Shown in pieces: positions 7,476 to 17,320 of a stretch of 64,000 bases of DNA; the stretch's first letter is position 1, and the number at the start of each line of letters is the position of its first letter. A program made the position numbers and the translations under genes. The notes under the pieces are model-generated. The model searched no databases. It saw nothing but the letters and a program-made list of their open reading frames with translations, and had not been told where the DNA came from. Source of the stretch: Fidelibacterota bacterium SCGC AAA298-D23 (lineage in GTDB: Bacteria > Fidelibacterota > Marinisomatia > Marinisomatales > Marinisomataceae); contig AQSI01000004.1 in assembly GCA_000402655.1 (NCBI GenBank), positions 66,901 through 130,900 on the forward strand, in the 5' to 3' direction.

Positions 7476-8374
7476 ATGTTGTTGTTGCAGGTGGTACAGG
7501 TTTTATTGGCCAAAAGATTGTCTCATCGCTTTTAGAAAATAATCATAAGGTTTTTGTCCTGACAAGAAATCTTGAAAAACATAAAAATACATTTTCAAAT
7601 GATGTCAGTATTATAGATTGGAAAACTGTTAATCCTTCCTTATTAAGTAAAACAAATATTTTAATAAAGCTCAATGGAGAAAAGGTTGATCAGTTATGGA
7701 CAAAATCGGTTAAAAATAAAATTTTAAATAGTAGAATTGATTCAACAAAAATGTTATTTGATTTTTGTGTTAAGAACGAAATTATTCCTCAAAAACTAAT
7801 AAATGCATCTGCTGTGGGCATTTATTCGAAAGAATGTGGGGTATATGATTATTCTGTTGATGAAAATTCTCAATTTGGAGATACTTTTTTAGCAGAGGTA
7901 TGTATTGAAAATGAAAAAAGTACAAAAATATTTAAAGTATTTGAAGATATTGATATTATCCAGTTAAGAATTGGAGTTGTTCTTAGAAAGAAAATTATAA
8001 ATTTACTATCATTAAATTTATTACTTTCCATTCCTATTCCAGGCAGAAAAAATAACTATTTTCCTTGGATACATGTTGACGACATTGTTGGGTTTGTTAA
8101 TCATTCAATTAGTTCAAATTTAAATGGTGCTTTTAATCTAGTTGGATCAGAGTTAACATCACATGAGTCATTCTTTAAATCAATTCAAAAATATAAGAAA
8201 AGTATTATTCCTTGGGTGTTATTCATTCCTCCAAATCTTGTAAAACTATTTTTTGGTAAGATGAGCGAAATGTTTCTGTATGGTCCTAAAACTAAGCCTA
8301 TAAAAACCTTAAACAGTAAATACAAATTTAAATATCCAACACTACAAGAAGCGCTTTTAAATTTGTCTGAATAA
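7472..8374 (+). CDS. SDR39U1-family NAD(P)-dependent epimerase (TIGR01777-like)
   Basis: A 300-residue extended short-chain dehydrogenase with the N-terminal Rossmann motif VVVAGGTGFIGQ. It is followed by INLNGE-like and SRIDSTKMLFDF segments, ASAVGIY and FPWIHVDDI, all typical of the TIGR01777/YfcH group. Function in this group is poorly known. It is the last gene of the overlapping run starting at 4142; a 77-base gap with a probable promoter for the sigma factor follows. Confidence 0.87.
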   Translation: MNVVVAGGTGFIGQKIVSSLLENNHKVFVLTRNLEKHKNTFSNDVSIIDWKTVNPSLLSKTNILIKLNGEKVDQLWTKSVKNKILNSRIDSTKMLFDFCVKNEIIPQKLINASAVGIYSKECGVYDYSVDENSQFGDTFLAEVCIENEKSTKIFKVFEDIDIIQLRIGVVLRKKIINLLSLNLLLSIPIPGRKNNYFPWIHVDDIVGFVNHSISSNLNGAFNLVGSELTSHESFFKSIQKYKKSIIPWVLFIPPNLVKLFFGKMSEMFLYGPKTKPIKTLNSKYKFKYPTLQEALLNLSE

Positions 8375-8451
8375 ATACCTTGGAAAATTTTTAAAATTTG
8401 GTAAATTTTGAGCTGTGAAATACTTTAAATCTTATCAAAAGGATTGATCAA

Positions 8452-9444
8452 TTGGCTGCTAAAAAAATCTCAAAAAAACTTTCAAAAGAACTTCAAAATT
8501 TAGAATCTATGGGTCCTGACGCACATGCTGTTGAAGTGCAAAAGGAATTAGATGCAGAAGAAAAAAGAAAAAATGCATTAGGTAGAGCAGATGAAAGAAT
8601 TAAACGTTCTAAGGTATCAAGTGGAACAATTAGTATGTATCTATCTGAAATTTCTCAATATGAACCTCTTTCACCGGATAGAGAAGTTGAGCTGGCCGTA
8701 TTAATAGCAAAAGGTGATAAACAAGCAATGAAAGAATTAGTGGAAGCAAATTTAAGGTTTGTTGTCTCAGTTGCAAAAAAGTATCAAGGAAATGGTTTAT
8801 CTCTCTCTGATATAATTAATGAGGGTAATCTGGGATTGATAAAAGCAGCAAAAAGGTTTGATCCTTCAAGAGGTTTTAAATTTATCTCTTATGCGGTTTG
8901 GTGGATAAGACAAGCTATTTTACAAGCATTAGCTGAGCAGGGAAGACTTATAAGGTTACCTTTAAACAGAGTAGGTACTATTACTAAAATTACCAAAGCT
9001 GCTGAAAAGCTCGAAGCTGAAATGGGTCGCCCTCCTAAGGTTGAAGAAATTAGTCACCAGCTTGACGTAAAAACCGAAGAAGTATTTAATGCTTTACAAT
9101 ATTCAAGAAGGCATAGTTCTTTAGACGCCCCTTTCGCGGAAGGAGAAGATAGTTCTTTGATAAATGTTATTGAAGATGAGCAGGAAAAAGATCCTGATAA
9201 TAATGTTATGGATACTTCCATGAAAGAAGAAATTGCTTCTGCATTAAGTACTTTAACCGAAAGAGAGCGTTCAGTAATAGAAATGTACTTTGGAATTAAT
9301 AGAGATAGATCTTTTACATTAAATGAAATTGGAGAGCAATTTAGCTTAACCAGAGAACGTGTAAGGCAGATTAAAGAAAAAGCCATTCGTAGATTAGCGC
9401 ACAAGACAAGAAGCGAACCATTAAGAGTATATCTTGGACAGTAG
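8452..9444 (+). CDS. rpoD: RNA polymerase primary sigma factor, FCB type
   Basis: A 330-residue group 1-like sigma-70 factor. Region 1.2 (SGTISMYLSEIS), region 2 (NLRFVVSVAKKYQGNGLSL, then GFKFISYAVWWIRQAI), region 3 and region 4 (LTERERSVIEMYFG and LTRERVRQIKEKA) are all present, and region 1.1 is missing. That reduced architecture is the housekeeping sigma of Bacteroidetes-like bacteria. The Lys-rich N-terminus starts at TTG 8452, preceded by AAAAGGA. In the 77 bases upstream, TTG and TAAATTTTG (about 8381-8410) loosely match the -33/-7 promoter of this group, but not well enough to call. Confidence 0.93.
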   Translation: MAAKKISKKLSKELQNLESMGPDAHAVEVQKELDAEEKRKNALGRADERIKRSKVSSGTISMYLSEISQYEPLSPDREVELAVLIAKGDKQAMKELVEANLRFVVSVAKKYQGNGLSLSDIINEGNLGLIKAAKRFDPSRGFKFISYAVWWIRQAILQALAEQGRLIRLPLNRVGTITKITKAAEKLEAEMGRPPKVEEISHQLDVKTEEVFNALQYSRRHSSLDAPFAEGEDSSLINVIEDEQEKDPDNNVMDTSMKEEIASALSTLTERERSVIEMYFGINRDRSFTLNEIGEQFSLTRERVRQIKEKAIRRLAHKTRSEPLRVYLGQ

Positions 9445-9868
9445 CTTAAATCCTGTTTTAATACTATTTCCTATATTTCCAATAATTTTAATTATGCACA
9501 TTCACACTGTTGTCAATGCCCTCCAGCTTAGAAATTCAATCATGAACAAAGAGCTTGATTCTCGCTGGCTGAAGTATATGCCAGGATGGGAAAAAATTCC
9601 ATTAAATATTCAAGCCTCCAGAGAGCTTTACAAGAACCTTTTTGAAGCTCCTCTTCCATTTATTGTTTATTGTTTATTCGCATATACTGTGGGTCATGTA
9701 ACAATGTTTAATCTAGTTTTGTCTTGGTTTTATGTTGCTTTCAGAATTTGGCACTACTATGTAAGAATATCTAATCCAAAAATTTCAAAAAGAAGAGTTC
9801 CTTTTCAATATTCATTGATTGTTACTTTTATTCTTTGGACAGAATTGTTCATTTTTTTAGTAAAATAA
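9434..9868 (+). CDS. MAPEG-family membrane protein
   Basis: A 144-residue protein with four hydrophobic helices. RELYKNLFEAPLPFIVYC and the later FRIWHYYVRI match the R-x-x-x-N-x-x-E-x-P pattern of the MAPEG superfamily (glutathione or eicosanoid membrane proteins). The start is TTG 9434, overlapping the sigma gene by 11 bases. The bacterial role is not established. Confidence 0.72.
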   Translation: MDSSLNPVLILFPIFPIILIMHIHTVVNALQLRNSIMNKELDSRWLKYMPGWEKIPLNIQASRELYKNLFEAPLPFIVYCLFAYTVGHVTMFNLVLSWFYVAFRIWHYYVRISNPKISKRRVPFQYSLIVTFILWTELFIFLVK

Positions 9869-9910
9869 TTTTATAGCAGAACAATTTTCGAAGTTGTATA
9901 ATCTTTTGAA

Positions 9911-11227
9911 ATGGCTAAAAAACCAAAAATTGCAATTGTTGGAAGACCAAATGTGGGTAAATCTACTCTTTTTAATAAACTTTCTGGAAAAAGAGCATCC
10001 ATTGTTGATCAAGTGGAAGGCGTTACCAGAGATAGAGTTTATTCTTCGGCGGAATGGTTATCACAAGAATTTAATATAATTGATACTGGAGGGTATGTCA
10101 GTTCAAATGAAGACATATTCAATGAAAAAATAAAAGTACAAATTTCAGCCGCACTTGAGGAATGTCACGGTATAATTTTTCTTGTTGATGGAAAAGACGG
10201 ATTAAACCCAAATGATCAATTTTTATCAAAAATTATAAGAAAATCTGGAAAAAAATTTGTTGTAGGAGTCAATAAATGTGATACTCCTGAACATGATATT
10301 AGAAAAGATCAATTTTTTGATATGGGTTTTGAAAACCCAATCCCAATATCAGCTTTAAATGGCGCCGGAGTTGGAGATATGTTAGATAATTTATTTGAAT
10401 TGATTGATTTTAGTATGATATCACAGTCAAATGATAATACAGATTGTTCAATTGCAATTGTAGGAATGCCAAATGTAGGAAAATCTTCTCTTTTAAATTC
10501 TTTAATTCAAAGAGAGCAAGCGATTGTTTCTGATATTGCAGGAACTACAAGAGATTCAGTTGATACGATTATAAAATGGCATGGAAAAAATATTAAAATT
10601 ATTGACACTGCTGGCCTAAGAAAGAAAAGTAAAGTTGATACAGATATCGAATTTTATAGCTCTTTAAGAGCAATGGATTCACTATTAAGATCTGACCTTG
10701 TTTTATTGGTAGTTGACGCTGAGAAAGGTTTTACCAAGCAAGAAAAAACTATTGCAAAAGAAGTTATTAAAAAAGGAAAGAGAATGATAATTCTTGTTAA
10801 TAAGTGGGATTTAGCATCAGGAACAAATGTTTCTGCAGAACTATACAAAGAAGATATGTATACAGAATTCAAGGATTTACAACATTACCCTATTTTGTTT
10901 GTTTCTGCTCTTACCAAAAGAAGAGTATCAAATGTTTTGGAAAAAGCATGGGAAACTTTTACTAAACAAAAAGAAAAATTATCTACAAAAGATTTAAATG
11001 TTTGGATTGAAAAAGCAGTAAAAAATTATCCACCTCCAGCTACACAAGGTAAGTCAATAAAAATAAAATTTGTTGAGCAAGTACAACAATCTCCTCCCAT
11101 TTTTGCTTTATTCAGTAATTATCCAAAGCTTATATCGATACAGTATTTAAGATATCTTCACAATCAACTTAGGGAATCATTTGATTTAAAAGGGATAACT
11201 ATTAAGTTTTCTTTAAGAAAAGGTTGA
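9911..11227 (+). CDS. der: Ribosome-assembly GTPase Der (EngA)
   Basis: A 438-residue tandem GTPase. The first G domain has GRPNVGKST, DTGG and NKCD; the second has GMPNVGKSS, DTAG and NKWD; a C-terminal KH-like domain follows. Length and order match Der, which is needed for late 50S subunit assembly. The final codons overlap the next gene by one base. No unusual residues seen. Confidence 0.97.
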   Translation: MAKKPKIAIVGRPNVGKSTLFNKLSGKRASIVDQVEGVTRDRVYSSAEWLSQEFNIIDTGGYVSSNEDIFNEKIKVQISAALEECHGIIFLVDGKDGLNPNDQFLSKIIRKSGKKFVVGVNKCDTPEHDIRKDQFFDMGFENPIPISALNGAGVGDMLDNLFELIDFSMISQSNDNTDCSIAIVGMPNVGKSSLLNSLIQREQAIVSDIAGTTRDSVDTIIKWHGKNIKIIDTAGLRKKSKVDTDIEFYSSLRAMDSLLRSDLVLLVVDAEKGFTKQEKTIAKEVIKKGKRMIILVNKWDLASGTNVSAELYKEDMYTEFKDLQHYPILFVSALTKRRVSNVLEKAWETFTKQKEKLSTKDLNVWIEKAVKNYPPPATQGKSIKIKFVEQVQQSPPIFALFSNYPKLISIQYLRYLHNQLRESFDLKGITIKFSLRKG

Positions 11228-12513
11228 TGAATAAAAAACAAATTTATAGTTGGGCCCTTTATGATTGGGCAAATTCTGCTTTTGCAACTACTGTTATGGC
11301 TGGTTTCTTTCCAATTTTTTTCTCACAATATTGGTCAAATCCAGATAACTTATCTGTAAGTACATTTTACCTAGGTTTAGGTAATTCAATTGCTTCGTTG
11401 ATTGTTGCATTATTGGCACCAATTTTAGGAGCAATTGCAGATAGAGGAAGCTATAAGAAAAAATTTCTAATTTTCTTTGCATTCCTAGGAATTGTGATGA
11501 CTTTAGGTCTTGGATTTATTTCTCAAGGAATGTGGCCAATTGCTCTTTTAGTATACATCTTTTCTACTATTGGATTTTCTGGAGCAAATATTTTTTATGA
11601 TTCATTACTTCCGTCCGTTTCCAATGAAAAAAATATTGATGATGTTTCTGCGCTAGGATTTTCATTGGGATATCTTGGAGGAGGTATATTAATTATTATT
11701 AATTTTTTGATGATTTCGTATCCAGCTTCTTTTGGTTTAGTTGATGCCATTGAAGCTACAAAATATGCATTTATTTCAGTTGGAGTATGGTGGGCATTAT
11801 TTTCAATTCCTCTTATGCTTTTTGTAGAAGAACCAAAATTTCACGAAAGTGAAAGCCTTTCCGATTCTGTGATAAATGGTTTGATTCAGTTCAGAAATAC
11901 TTTTAACGACTTAAAGAAACTTAAAGTTGTAGCTACTTTTCTTTTAGCATATTGGTTATATATAGATGGTGTAGATACTGTTGTACGTATGGCAGCTAAT
12001 TTTGCTTTTACCTTAGGATTTGATCAAGCATCTATAATGGGTGCTCTTGTCTTAATACAGCTTGTTGCTTTTTTTGCAACATTAATTTATATAAAAATTG
12101 CAAATTACATTGGTTTAAAAAACGGTATTTACTTAGGAATTCTTGGTTATTGTGTAATTCTTTTTGCAGGATATTTTGTTGAGAGTATTACTCACTTTTA
12201 TATTGTTGCATTACTTATAGGTTGTTTTCAAGGTGGAATCCAATCTATCAGCAGAAGTTTATATTCTAGAATAATTCCAGAACAGAAATCTGCTGAATTT
12301 TATGGATTTTATAATATGTTAGGAAAATTTGCAGCAGTGTTTGGTCCAGTTTTAATGGGTTCAGTTACTCTATTTTTGAGTAACATTGTTGATGATGAAA
12401 TAAGAGCTGCTCGATTTGGACTATTATCAATAATGATATTATTTATTTTAGGTGCCTATGTTTTTTCAAAAGTTGATATTAAGCAAGGCGAAGCAATGGC
12501 TAAAAATCTCTAA
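11227..12513 (+). CDS. MFS transporter, UMF1/Atg22-like
   Basis: A 428-residue membrane protein of the major facilitator superfamily with about twelve helices. The N-terminal WALYDWANSAFATTVMAGFFP is the hallmark of the UMF1/Atg22-like branch. The ATG at 11227 overlaps the Der stop (ATGA) and is preferred over the TTG three bases earlier. Some relatives of Atg22 export amino acids from vacuoles; the bacterial substrate is unknown. Confidence 0.88.
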   Translation: MNKKQIYSWALYDWANSAFATTVMAGFFPIFFSQYWSNPDNLSVSTFYLGLGNSIASLIVALLAPILGAIADRGSYKKKFLIFFAFLGIVMTLGLGFISQGMWPIALLVYIFSTIGFSGANIFYDSLLPSVSNEKNIDDVSALGFSLGYLGGGILIIINFLMISYPASFGLVDAIEATKYAFISVGVWWALFSIPLMLFVEEPKFHESESLSDSVINGLIQFRNTFNDLKKLKVVATFLLAYWLYIDGVDTVVRMAANFAFTLGFDQASIMGALVLIQLVAFFATLIYIKIANYIGLKNGIYLGILGYCVILFAGYFVESITHFYIVALLIGCFQGGIQSISRSLYSRIIPEQKSAEFYGFYNMLGKFAAVFGPVLMGSVTLFLSNIVDDEIRAARFGLLSIMILFILGAYVFSKVDIKQGEAMAKNL

Positions 12514-12564
12514 TTTTTGAAATTGTTATTTTTTTTAAATTTCACTAGGTTATAGCTCAATTTT

Positions 12565-12570
12565 AGGGGG
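12565..12570 (+). promoter_or_regulatory. Strong ribosome binding site deciding an ATT start for aceB
   Basis: AGGGGG lies five bases before ATT 12576. The malate synthase frame is closed upstream by TAG at 12564, and no ATG, GTG or TTG occurs in frame until ATG 12852, so this site points to ATT 12576 as the start. Confidence 0.65.
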
Positions 12571-12575
12571 AAGTC

Positions 12576-14147
12576 ATTTTAAATTTTTCAAAAGAGATTT
12601 CAAGTTCAGGTTCGGAAATTTTTTCTGAGAATGCTCTGCATTTTTTAGAAAAAGTTCATCACAAGTTCAATAATAGAATTGATGAACTTCTTAATCAAAG
12701 AGCTGAATATCAAAATATTGTTGATAGAGGAAGCTTACCATCTTTTGATCCTAAAACTGAAGACATTAGAAACTCAGAATGGTCAGTTAGACCTATTCCA
12801 AATAACCTAAAAGACAGAAGAGTAGAAATTACTGGTCCTGTTGACCGTAAAATGATTATAAATGCACTGAATTCCAATGTAAATGTCTTTATGGCTGACT
12901 TTGAAGATTCGCTTTCACCTACTTGGGAAAATATACAAAATGGTTTGGTTAATATGCGAGATGCTGCTCATAGAACAATTTCTTTTCAACACAGAGTAAC
13001 ATTAAAAAAATATAATTTGCGATCAAATCCTGCCATTTTAATGTGTAGAGTAAGAGGATTACATCTTAAAGAAAAGCATATTTCATGTAATGGAACTGCA
13101 CTTTATGGAGCATTGGTTGATTTTGTAATGTATTTATACCACAACCATAAAGCTTTAGAAACATTTGGTTCAGGTCCATATTTTTATATTCCAAAATTAC
13201 AATCCTATCATGAGGCTAAACTTTGGAATGATATTATCGCATTTTGCGAGGATGAACTTAATTTAAAAAGAGGAACAGTAAGAGTAACATGCTTAATTGA
13301 AACTTTGCCAGCAGTTTTTCAGATGGAAGAAATATTATACCACCTAAAAGATCATATTATCGGCCTGAATTGTGGACGATGGGATTATATTTTCAGTTTT
13401 ATTAAGACTTTACAATCTTTTCCTGAAAAATTATTACCTGACAGAAACATTATTACAATGAATCAACCATTTTTAACAAGCTATTCAACATTACTTGTAA
13501 GCACTTGTCATAAAAGAGGAGCTTTTGCAATGGGAGGAATGGCAGCTTTCGTACCCTCAAAAAATCACGATGAAAATAGAAAAATTTTACAGAAAGTTAA
13601 TGAAGATAAATTATTTGAAATAAATAACGGACATGATGGAACATGGATTGCGCATCCAGGATTAGCTGATTATGTAAATGAAATTTTTAAAGACAAATTT
13701 GATACTTTTCAAACAAATCAATTAGATTATATCTCAAATGAGAAAATTACTGCAGAACAACTGTTACAAGGATGCGATGGAGTAAGCTCTGAACAATGTC
13801 TTAGATCAAACATCAGAATTTCACTAAAATATATTGAAGCTTGGGTCTCAGGGTTAGGTTGCGTTTCAATTTATGGATTAATGGAGGATGCTGCAACAGC
13901 GGAAATATCTAGAACCTCAATTTGGCAATGGATTAAACATAAAAATAAGTTAGATAATGGAAAAATTGTCGATGAAAAGTTATTTAGAACATGCTTAGAA
14001 GAAGAATTATTGAATGTTAAAAACGAAGTAGGAATGGAAATTTTTGAAAACGGAAAATTTGAATTAGCAAAGTCAATTTTTGAACAAATAACTTTGTCTG
14101 AAAATGTAGAAGAATTTTTAACCACAAAAGCGTATGAGGAATTATAA
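12576..14147 (+). CDS. aceB: Malate synthase A, ATT start codon
   Basis: It condenses glyoxylate with acetyl-CoA to malate, the second step of the glyoxylate shunt. From ATT 12576 the protein has 523 residues, close to the 533 of E. coli AceB. The N-terminal part (FLEKVHHKFNNRI, then WSVRPIPNNLKDRRVEITGPVDRK) aligns with AceB and is lost if the first ATG (12852) is used. Later signatures are MADFEDS, CRVRGLHL, NCGRWDYIFS, GAFAMGGMAAF and GLMEDAATAEISR. It abuts aceA by one base. ATT initiation is inferred from the absence of any standard start and the strong Shine-Dalgarno. Confidence 0.95.
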   Translation: MLNFSKEISSSGSEIFSENALHFLEKVHHKFNNRIDELLNQRAEYQNIVDRGSLPSFDPKTEDIRNSEWSVRPIPNNLKDRRVEITGPVDRKMIINALNSNVNVFMADFEDSLSPTWENIQNGLVNMRDAAHRTISFQHRVTLKKYNLRSNPAILMCRVRGLHLKEKHISCNGTALYGALVDFVMYLYHNHKALETFGSGPYFYIPKLQSYHEAKLWNDIIAFCEDELNLKRGTVRVTCLIETLPAVFQMEEILYHLKDHIIGLNCGRWDYIFSFIKTLQSFPEKLLPDRNIITMNQPFLTSYSTLLVSTCHKRGAFAMGGMAAFVPSKNHDENRKILQKVNEDKLFEINNGHDGTWIAHPGLADYVNEIFKDKFDTFQTNQLDYISNEKITAEQLLQGCDGVSSEQCLRSNIRISLKYIEAWVSGLGCVSIYGLMEDAATAEISRTSIWQWIKHKNKLDNGKIVDEKLFRTCLEEELLNVKNEVGMEIFENGKFELAKSIFEQITLSENVEEFLTTKAYEEL

Positions 14148-15424
14148 TGAATTTAAATGAACAGGTATTAGAATTAAAAAACGATTGGGAAATGAACGAA
14201 AGATGGTCTTATGTCAAAAGACCATATTCTGCTGAAGAAGTTGTAAAGTTAAGAGGTTCACTTCAGCCAGAATATACTTTGGCAAGAATTGGTGCTGAAA
14301 AACTTTGGAATATGCTTCATAAAGAAGACTATGTTCATTGCTTAGGAACTTTAACAGGTGGACAAGCAGTACAGGGTGTTAAAGCTGGTGCAAAAGCGAT
14401 ATATGTTTCTGGATGGCAAGTAGCAGCAGATAATAACAGCGCTGAAGCAATGTATCCAGATCAATCATTATATCCAGTAGATTCTGTACCTTCGTTGGTA
14501 AAAAGAATTAATAGTTCTTTTAAAAGAGCTGATCAAATTGAGTGGATGAGTTCCAATGGTAAACCAAAATTTGACTTTTTTACGCCAATAGTAGCTGATG
14601 CAGAAGCTGGTTTTGGAGGAGTTCTTAATGCTTTTGAACTCATGAAGGCCATGATTAAAGCCGGAGCTGCGGGTGTTCATTTTGAAGATCAGTTAGCAAG
14701 TGTTAAAAAATGTGGTCACATGGGTGGTAAAGTTCTTGTGCCAACGCAAGAAGCAATTAATAAGCTTGTGGCGGCAAGATTAGCTGCAGACGTTTCAAAC
14801 GTTCCAACGCTTTTAGTGGCTAGAACAGATGCTAATGCAGCAGAACTACTTACTTCAGATATTGATGAAAGAGATGCTGAATTTGTTACTGGAGAAAGAA
14901 CATCTGAAGGTTTCTATAGAGTAAAAGCAGGTATTCAGCAAGCAATTTCTAGAGGTCTTTCATACGCTCCGTATTCTGATTTATTATGGTGTGAAACAGG
15001 TAAGCCTAACCTTGAAGAAGCAAAATTATTTGCAGAATCAATTAAAAAAAATCATCCTGAACTAATGTTAGCTTACAATTGTTCTCCATCATTTAATTGG
15101 AGAAAAAATCTTGACGATACTACGATAGCTAAGTTTCAAAGAGAGCTAGGTGCAATGGGATATAAATTTCAATTTATTACACTTGCTGGAATTCATTCTA
15201 TGTGGCATGGCATGTTTGATCTGACAAAAAAATATGTCAAATCTGGCATGACGGCATACGTTGAACTGCAAGAAAAAGAATTTGCAGACCACGATAAAGG
15301 ATATACTTTTTCTGCCCATCAACAAGAGGTTGGTACAGGCTACTTTGATGCAGTGAATAATTGTATCGTTGGAGATCCTTCAACAAGTGCTATGGATGGT
15401 TCTACAGAAGAAGAACAGTTTTAA
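14147..15424 (+). CDS. aceA: Isocitrate lyase
   Basis: It cleaves isocitrate to succinate and glyoxylate, the entry step of the glyoxylate shunt. This 425-residue protein has the catalytic KKCGHMGGK (active-site Cys) and ADAEAGFGG for magnesium binding, and ends with a normal C-terminal lid (TGYFDAV). Its ATG overlaps the aceB stop, so the two are one operon. Length and motifs are standard for the bacterial short form. Confidence 0.97.
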   Translation: MNLNEQVLELKNDWEMNERWSYVKRPYSAEEVVKLRGSLQPEYTLARIGAEKLWNMLHKEDYVHCLGTLTGGQAVQGVKAGAKAIYVSGWQVAADNNSAEAMYPDQSLYPVDSVPSLVKRINSSFKRADQIEWMSSNGKPKFDFFTPIVADAEAGFGGVLNAFELMKAMIKAGAAGVHFEDQLASVKKCGHMGGKVLVPTQEAINKLVAARLAADVSNVPTLLVARTDANAAELLTSDIDERDAEFVTGERTSEGFYRVKAGIQQAISRGLSYAPYSDLLWCETGKPNLEEAKLFAESIKKNHPELMLAYNCSPSFNWRKNLDDTTIAKFQRELGAMGYKFQFITLAGIHSMWHGMFDLTKKYVKSGMTAYVELQEKEFADHDKGYTFSAHQQEVGTGYFDAVNNCIVGDPSTSAMDGSTEEEQF

Positions 15425-15478
15425 TATTTTTTTGAAATAAAGTACTGAAAGAGTCACAATTTTTTATAAATTATCCTC

Positions 15479-15871
15479 GTGAATAAAGTTTCAGAATTTT
15501 CAGAACTAGTACAACCTACTCATATCAATACTGCAGGTACGCTTTTCGGTGGATATATGCTTTCATGGCTTGACTTAGCTGCAGCTAAGGCAGCGTCTGA
15601 ATTTTTAGAAGAAACCGATGCTTGGGGTTCTGTGACTAGAGCTTTGGACAAAGTAGAATTTAAAGAACCTGTTTATCTTGGTGATTGGGTAAAATGTAAA
15701 TCAACAATTATTGCTGCTGGAAATACTTCAGTTAAAGTTCAAGTTAAAGCATTTGCAGAAAGTAAAGATCACGGAAAAAGACTAGCATGCACAGCTGATA
15801 TAACATTTGTTGCAGTTATTAAAGATGATAACGGAAAGCTAGTAAGTTTTAAACATAATTTAAATTTGTAA
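15479..15871 (+). CDS. Acyl-CoA thioesterase, YciA-type hot-dog
   Basis: A 130-residue protein with the YciA/BACH pattern: NTAGTLFGGYMLSWLDLAAAKAA carries the active-site Asp, and WGSVTRALDKVEFKEPV follows. These cytosolic thioesterases hydrolyse acyl-CoA of various chain length. GTG start; ten bases from the aminopeptidase gene. Confidence 0.87.
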   Translation: MNKVSEFSELVQPTHINTAGTLFGGYMLSWLDLAAAKAASEFLEETDAWGSVTRALDKVEFKEPVYLGDWVKCKSTIIAAGNTSVKVQVKAFAESKDHGKRLACTADITFVAVIKDDNGKLVSFKHNLNL

Positions 15872-15880
15872 GGGAAAAAA

Positions 15881-17320
15881 ATGGCACATATTAAAAAATT
15901 AAACTTTTTAAAAAATCATAAAGATTTAGTTGACGAAAATTATGGTATGGTTGCTGTACCAACATTTTCAGATAAAATGGATAAAGATTTAGCAGAATTG
16001 TTCAAATCTCAAAATAAAACTGGAAAAGTTGGAGATCTTGTTTTTGAAATCGACAATAATTCAAGAATAGTATATTATGGACTAGGTGATTCATCTGATA
16101 AAACAGCAGAAAATTTTAGAAGAGCGGCTGGGGAAGTTGTGGGTTATGCTTTACAGCATAAATATAGTGATATTGCAGTTGAGTGTCCTGTTACAGATGA
16201 GGGTGAATATTTTTGTCAGGCATTTGCAGAAGGTTTAATCCTTTCAAGTTATAGATTTTTAGATTATTTCACTGATGAAAGAGGAGAGTATCATTTGAAG
16301 AGCATTACCATGGTTGATACTTGTAATCAAGATGCAGCAAAAAAAGGTGCAATTATTGCAAGTGCTGTTTGTGATTCAAGAGATCTTGGCAATCATCCTG
16401 GAAATGTGACTACTCCAACAAGGTTGGCAAATTTTGCAAAAGAAGTTGGCAAGAAAGGTAATATGAAAGTTACAGTTTTTGATAGAGAAGAATTTACAAA
16501 GATGGGCATGGGATCATTTGCCGGAGTGGCTCAAGGAACAAATGAACCTCCAAAGTTTATCATTATGGAATATTTTGGAGGAAAGAAAAGTGAAAAGCCA
16601 GTATTGCTTGTAGGAAAAGGTCTAACTTTTGATACAGGAGGAGTTTCACTAAAACCTGGTTTAAATATGGACCAAATGAAATTTGATATGTGCGGTTCAG
16701 CGGTTGTATTTGGTGTGATGAATGCTATAGCTGAATTACAACCTAAGATGAACGTTGTAGCTATTGTTCCTTCAACACATAATATGTTAGGTGGCTCAGC
16801 TTACAAACCAGGAGATATTCTAACTGCATACAATGGAAAAACTATTGAAGTTTTAAATACTGACGCAGAAGGTAGACTAATTCTAGCTGATGCTTTGGCA
16901 TATGCAAGTAAGCATTACGACCCGGAGTATATGTTAGATTTTGCAACATTAACGGGCGCTGTGGTTATTACTCTTGGCCATATAGCCACAGGAATAATGA
17001 GCAATAATGAAACACTGGTAGAAAACATTAAAGTTTCTTCTGATAATACGGGAGAACATGTATGGCAACTACCATTATGGGATGAGTATTGCGATCAAGT
17101 AAAATCTGAAGTTGCTGATGTAAAGAATTTAGGTTCGCCAGGTCAAGCAGGAACCATTGCTGGTGGTGCATTCCTTAAAGCATTCGTTGGAAAAGATATT
17201 CCATGGGCTCATTTCGATGTTGCAGGAACTTCATATCATGTTGAGAACAGAAGCTATATCCAAAAAAATAGCGCTTCGGGACAAGTGATAAGACTAGTGC
17301 TTGATATGCTCGGCGCCTAA
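15881..17320 (+). CDS. pepA: Leucyl aminopeptidase (M17, PepA-type)
   Basis: A 479-residue dizinc aminopeptidase. LVGKGLTFDTGGVSLKPG with the lysine and first metal ligands, MKFDMCGSA, and the family signature NTDAEGRLILADAL are intact. The N-terminal domain is about 180 residues, as usual. It acts in cytosolic peptide turnover. A gene for a small membrane protein starts within its stop codon. Confidence 0.95.
   Translation: MAHIKKLNFLKNHKDLVDENYGMVAVPTFSDKMDKDLAELFKSQNKTGKVGDLVFEIDNNSRIVYYGLGDSSDKTAENFRRAAGEVVGYALQHKYSDIAVECPVTDEGEYFCQAFAEGLILSSYRFLDYFTDERGEYHLKSITMVDTCNQDAAKKGAIIASAVCDSRDLGNHPGNVTTPTRLANFAKEVGKKGNMKVTVFDREEFTKMGMGSFAGVAQGTNEPPKFIIMEYFGGKKSEKPVLLVGKGLTFDTGGVSLKPGLNMDQMKFDMCGSAVVFGVMNAIAELQPKMNVVAIVPSTHNMLGGSAYKPGDILTAYNGKTIEVLNTDAEGRLILADALAYASKHYDPEYMLDFATLTGAVVITLGHIATGIMSNNETLVENIKVSSDNTGEHVWQLPLWDEYCDQVKSEVADVKNLGSPGQAGTIAGGAFLKAFVGKDIPWAHFDVAGTSYHVENRSYIQKNSASGQVIRLVLDMLGA

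Noticed and set aside
8375..8451. FCB-type promoter upstream of the sigma factor gene
   Set aside because: TTG and TAAATTTTG are present, but the -7 box has one extra base compared with TAnnTTTG, and such AT-rich matches are expected by chance here.
9054..9404. Open frame on the minus strand inside the sigma factor gene
   Set aside because: It is a shadow of a well-supported gene; the protein is low-complexity and has no motif. The same applies to other antisense frames, for example in guaB, meaB, aceB and trpE.
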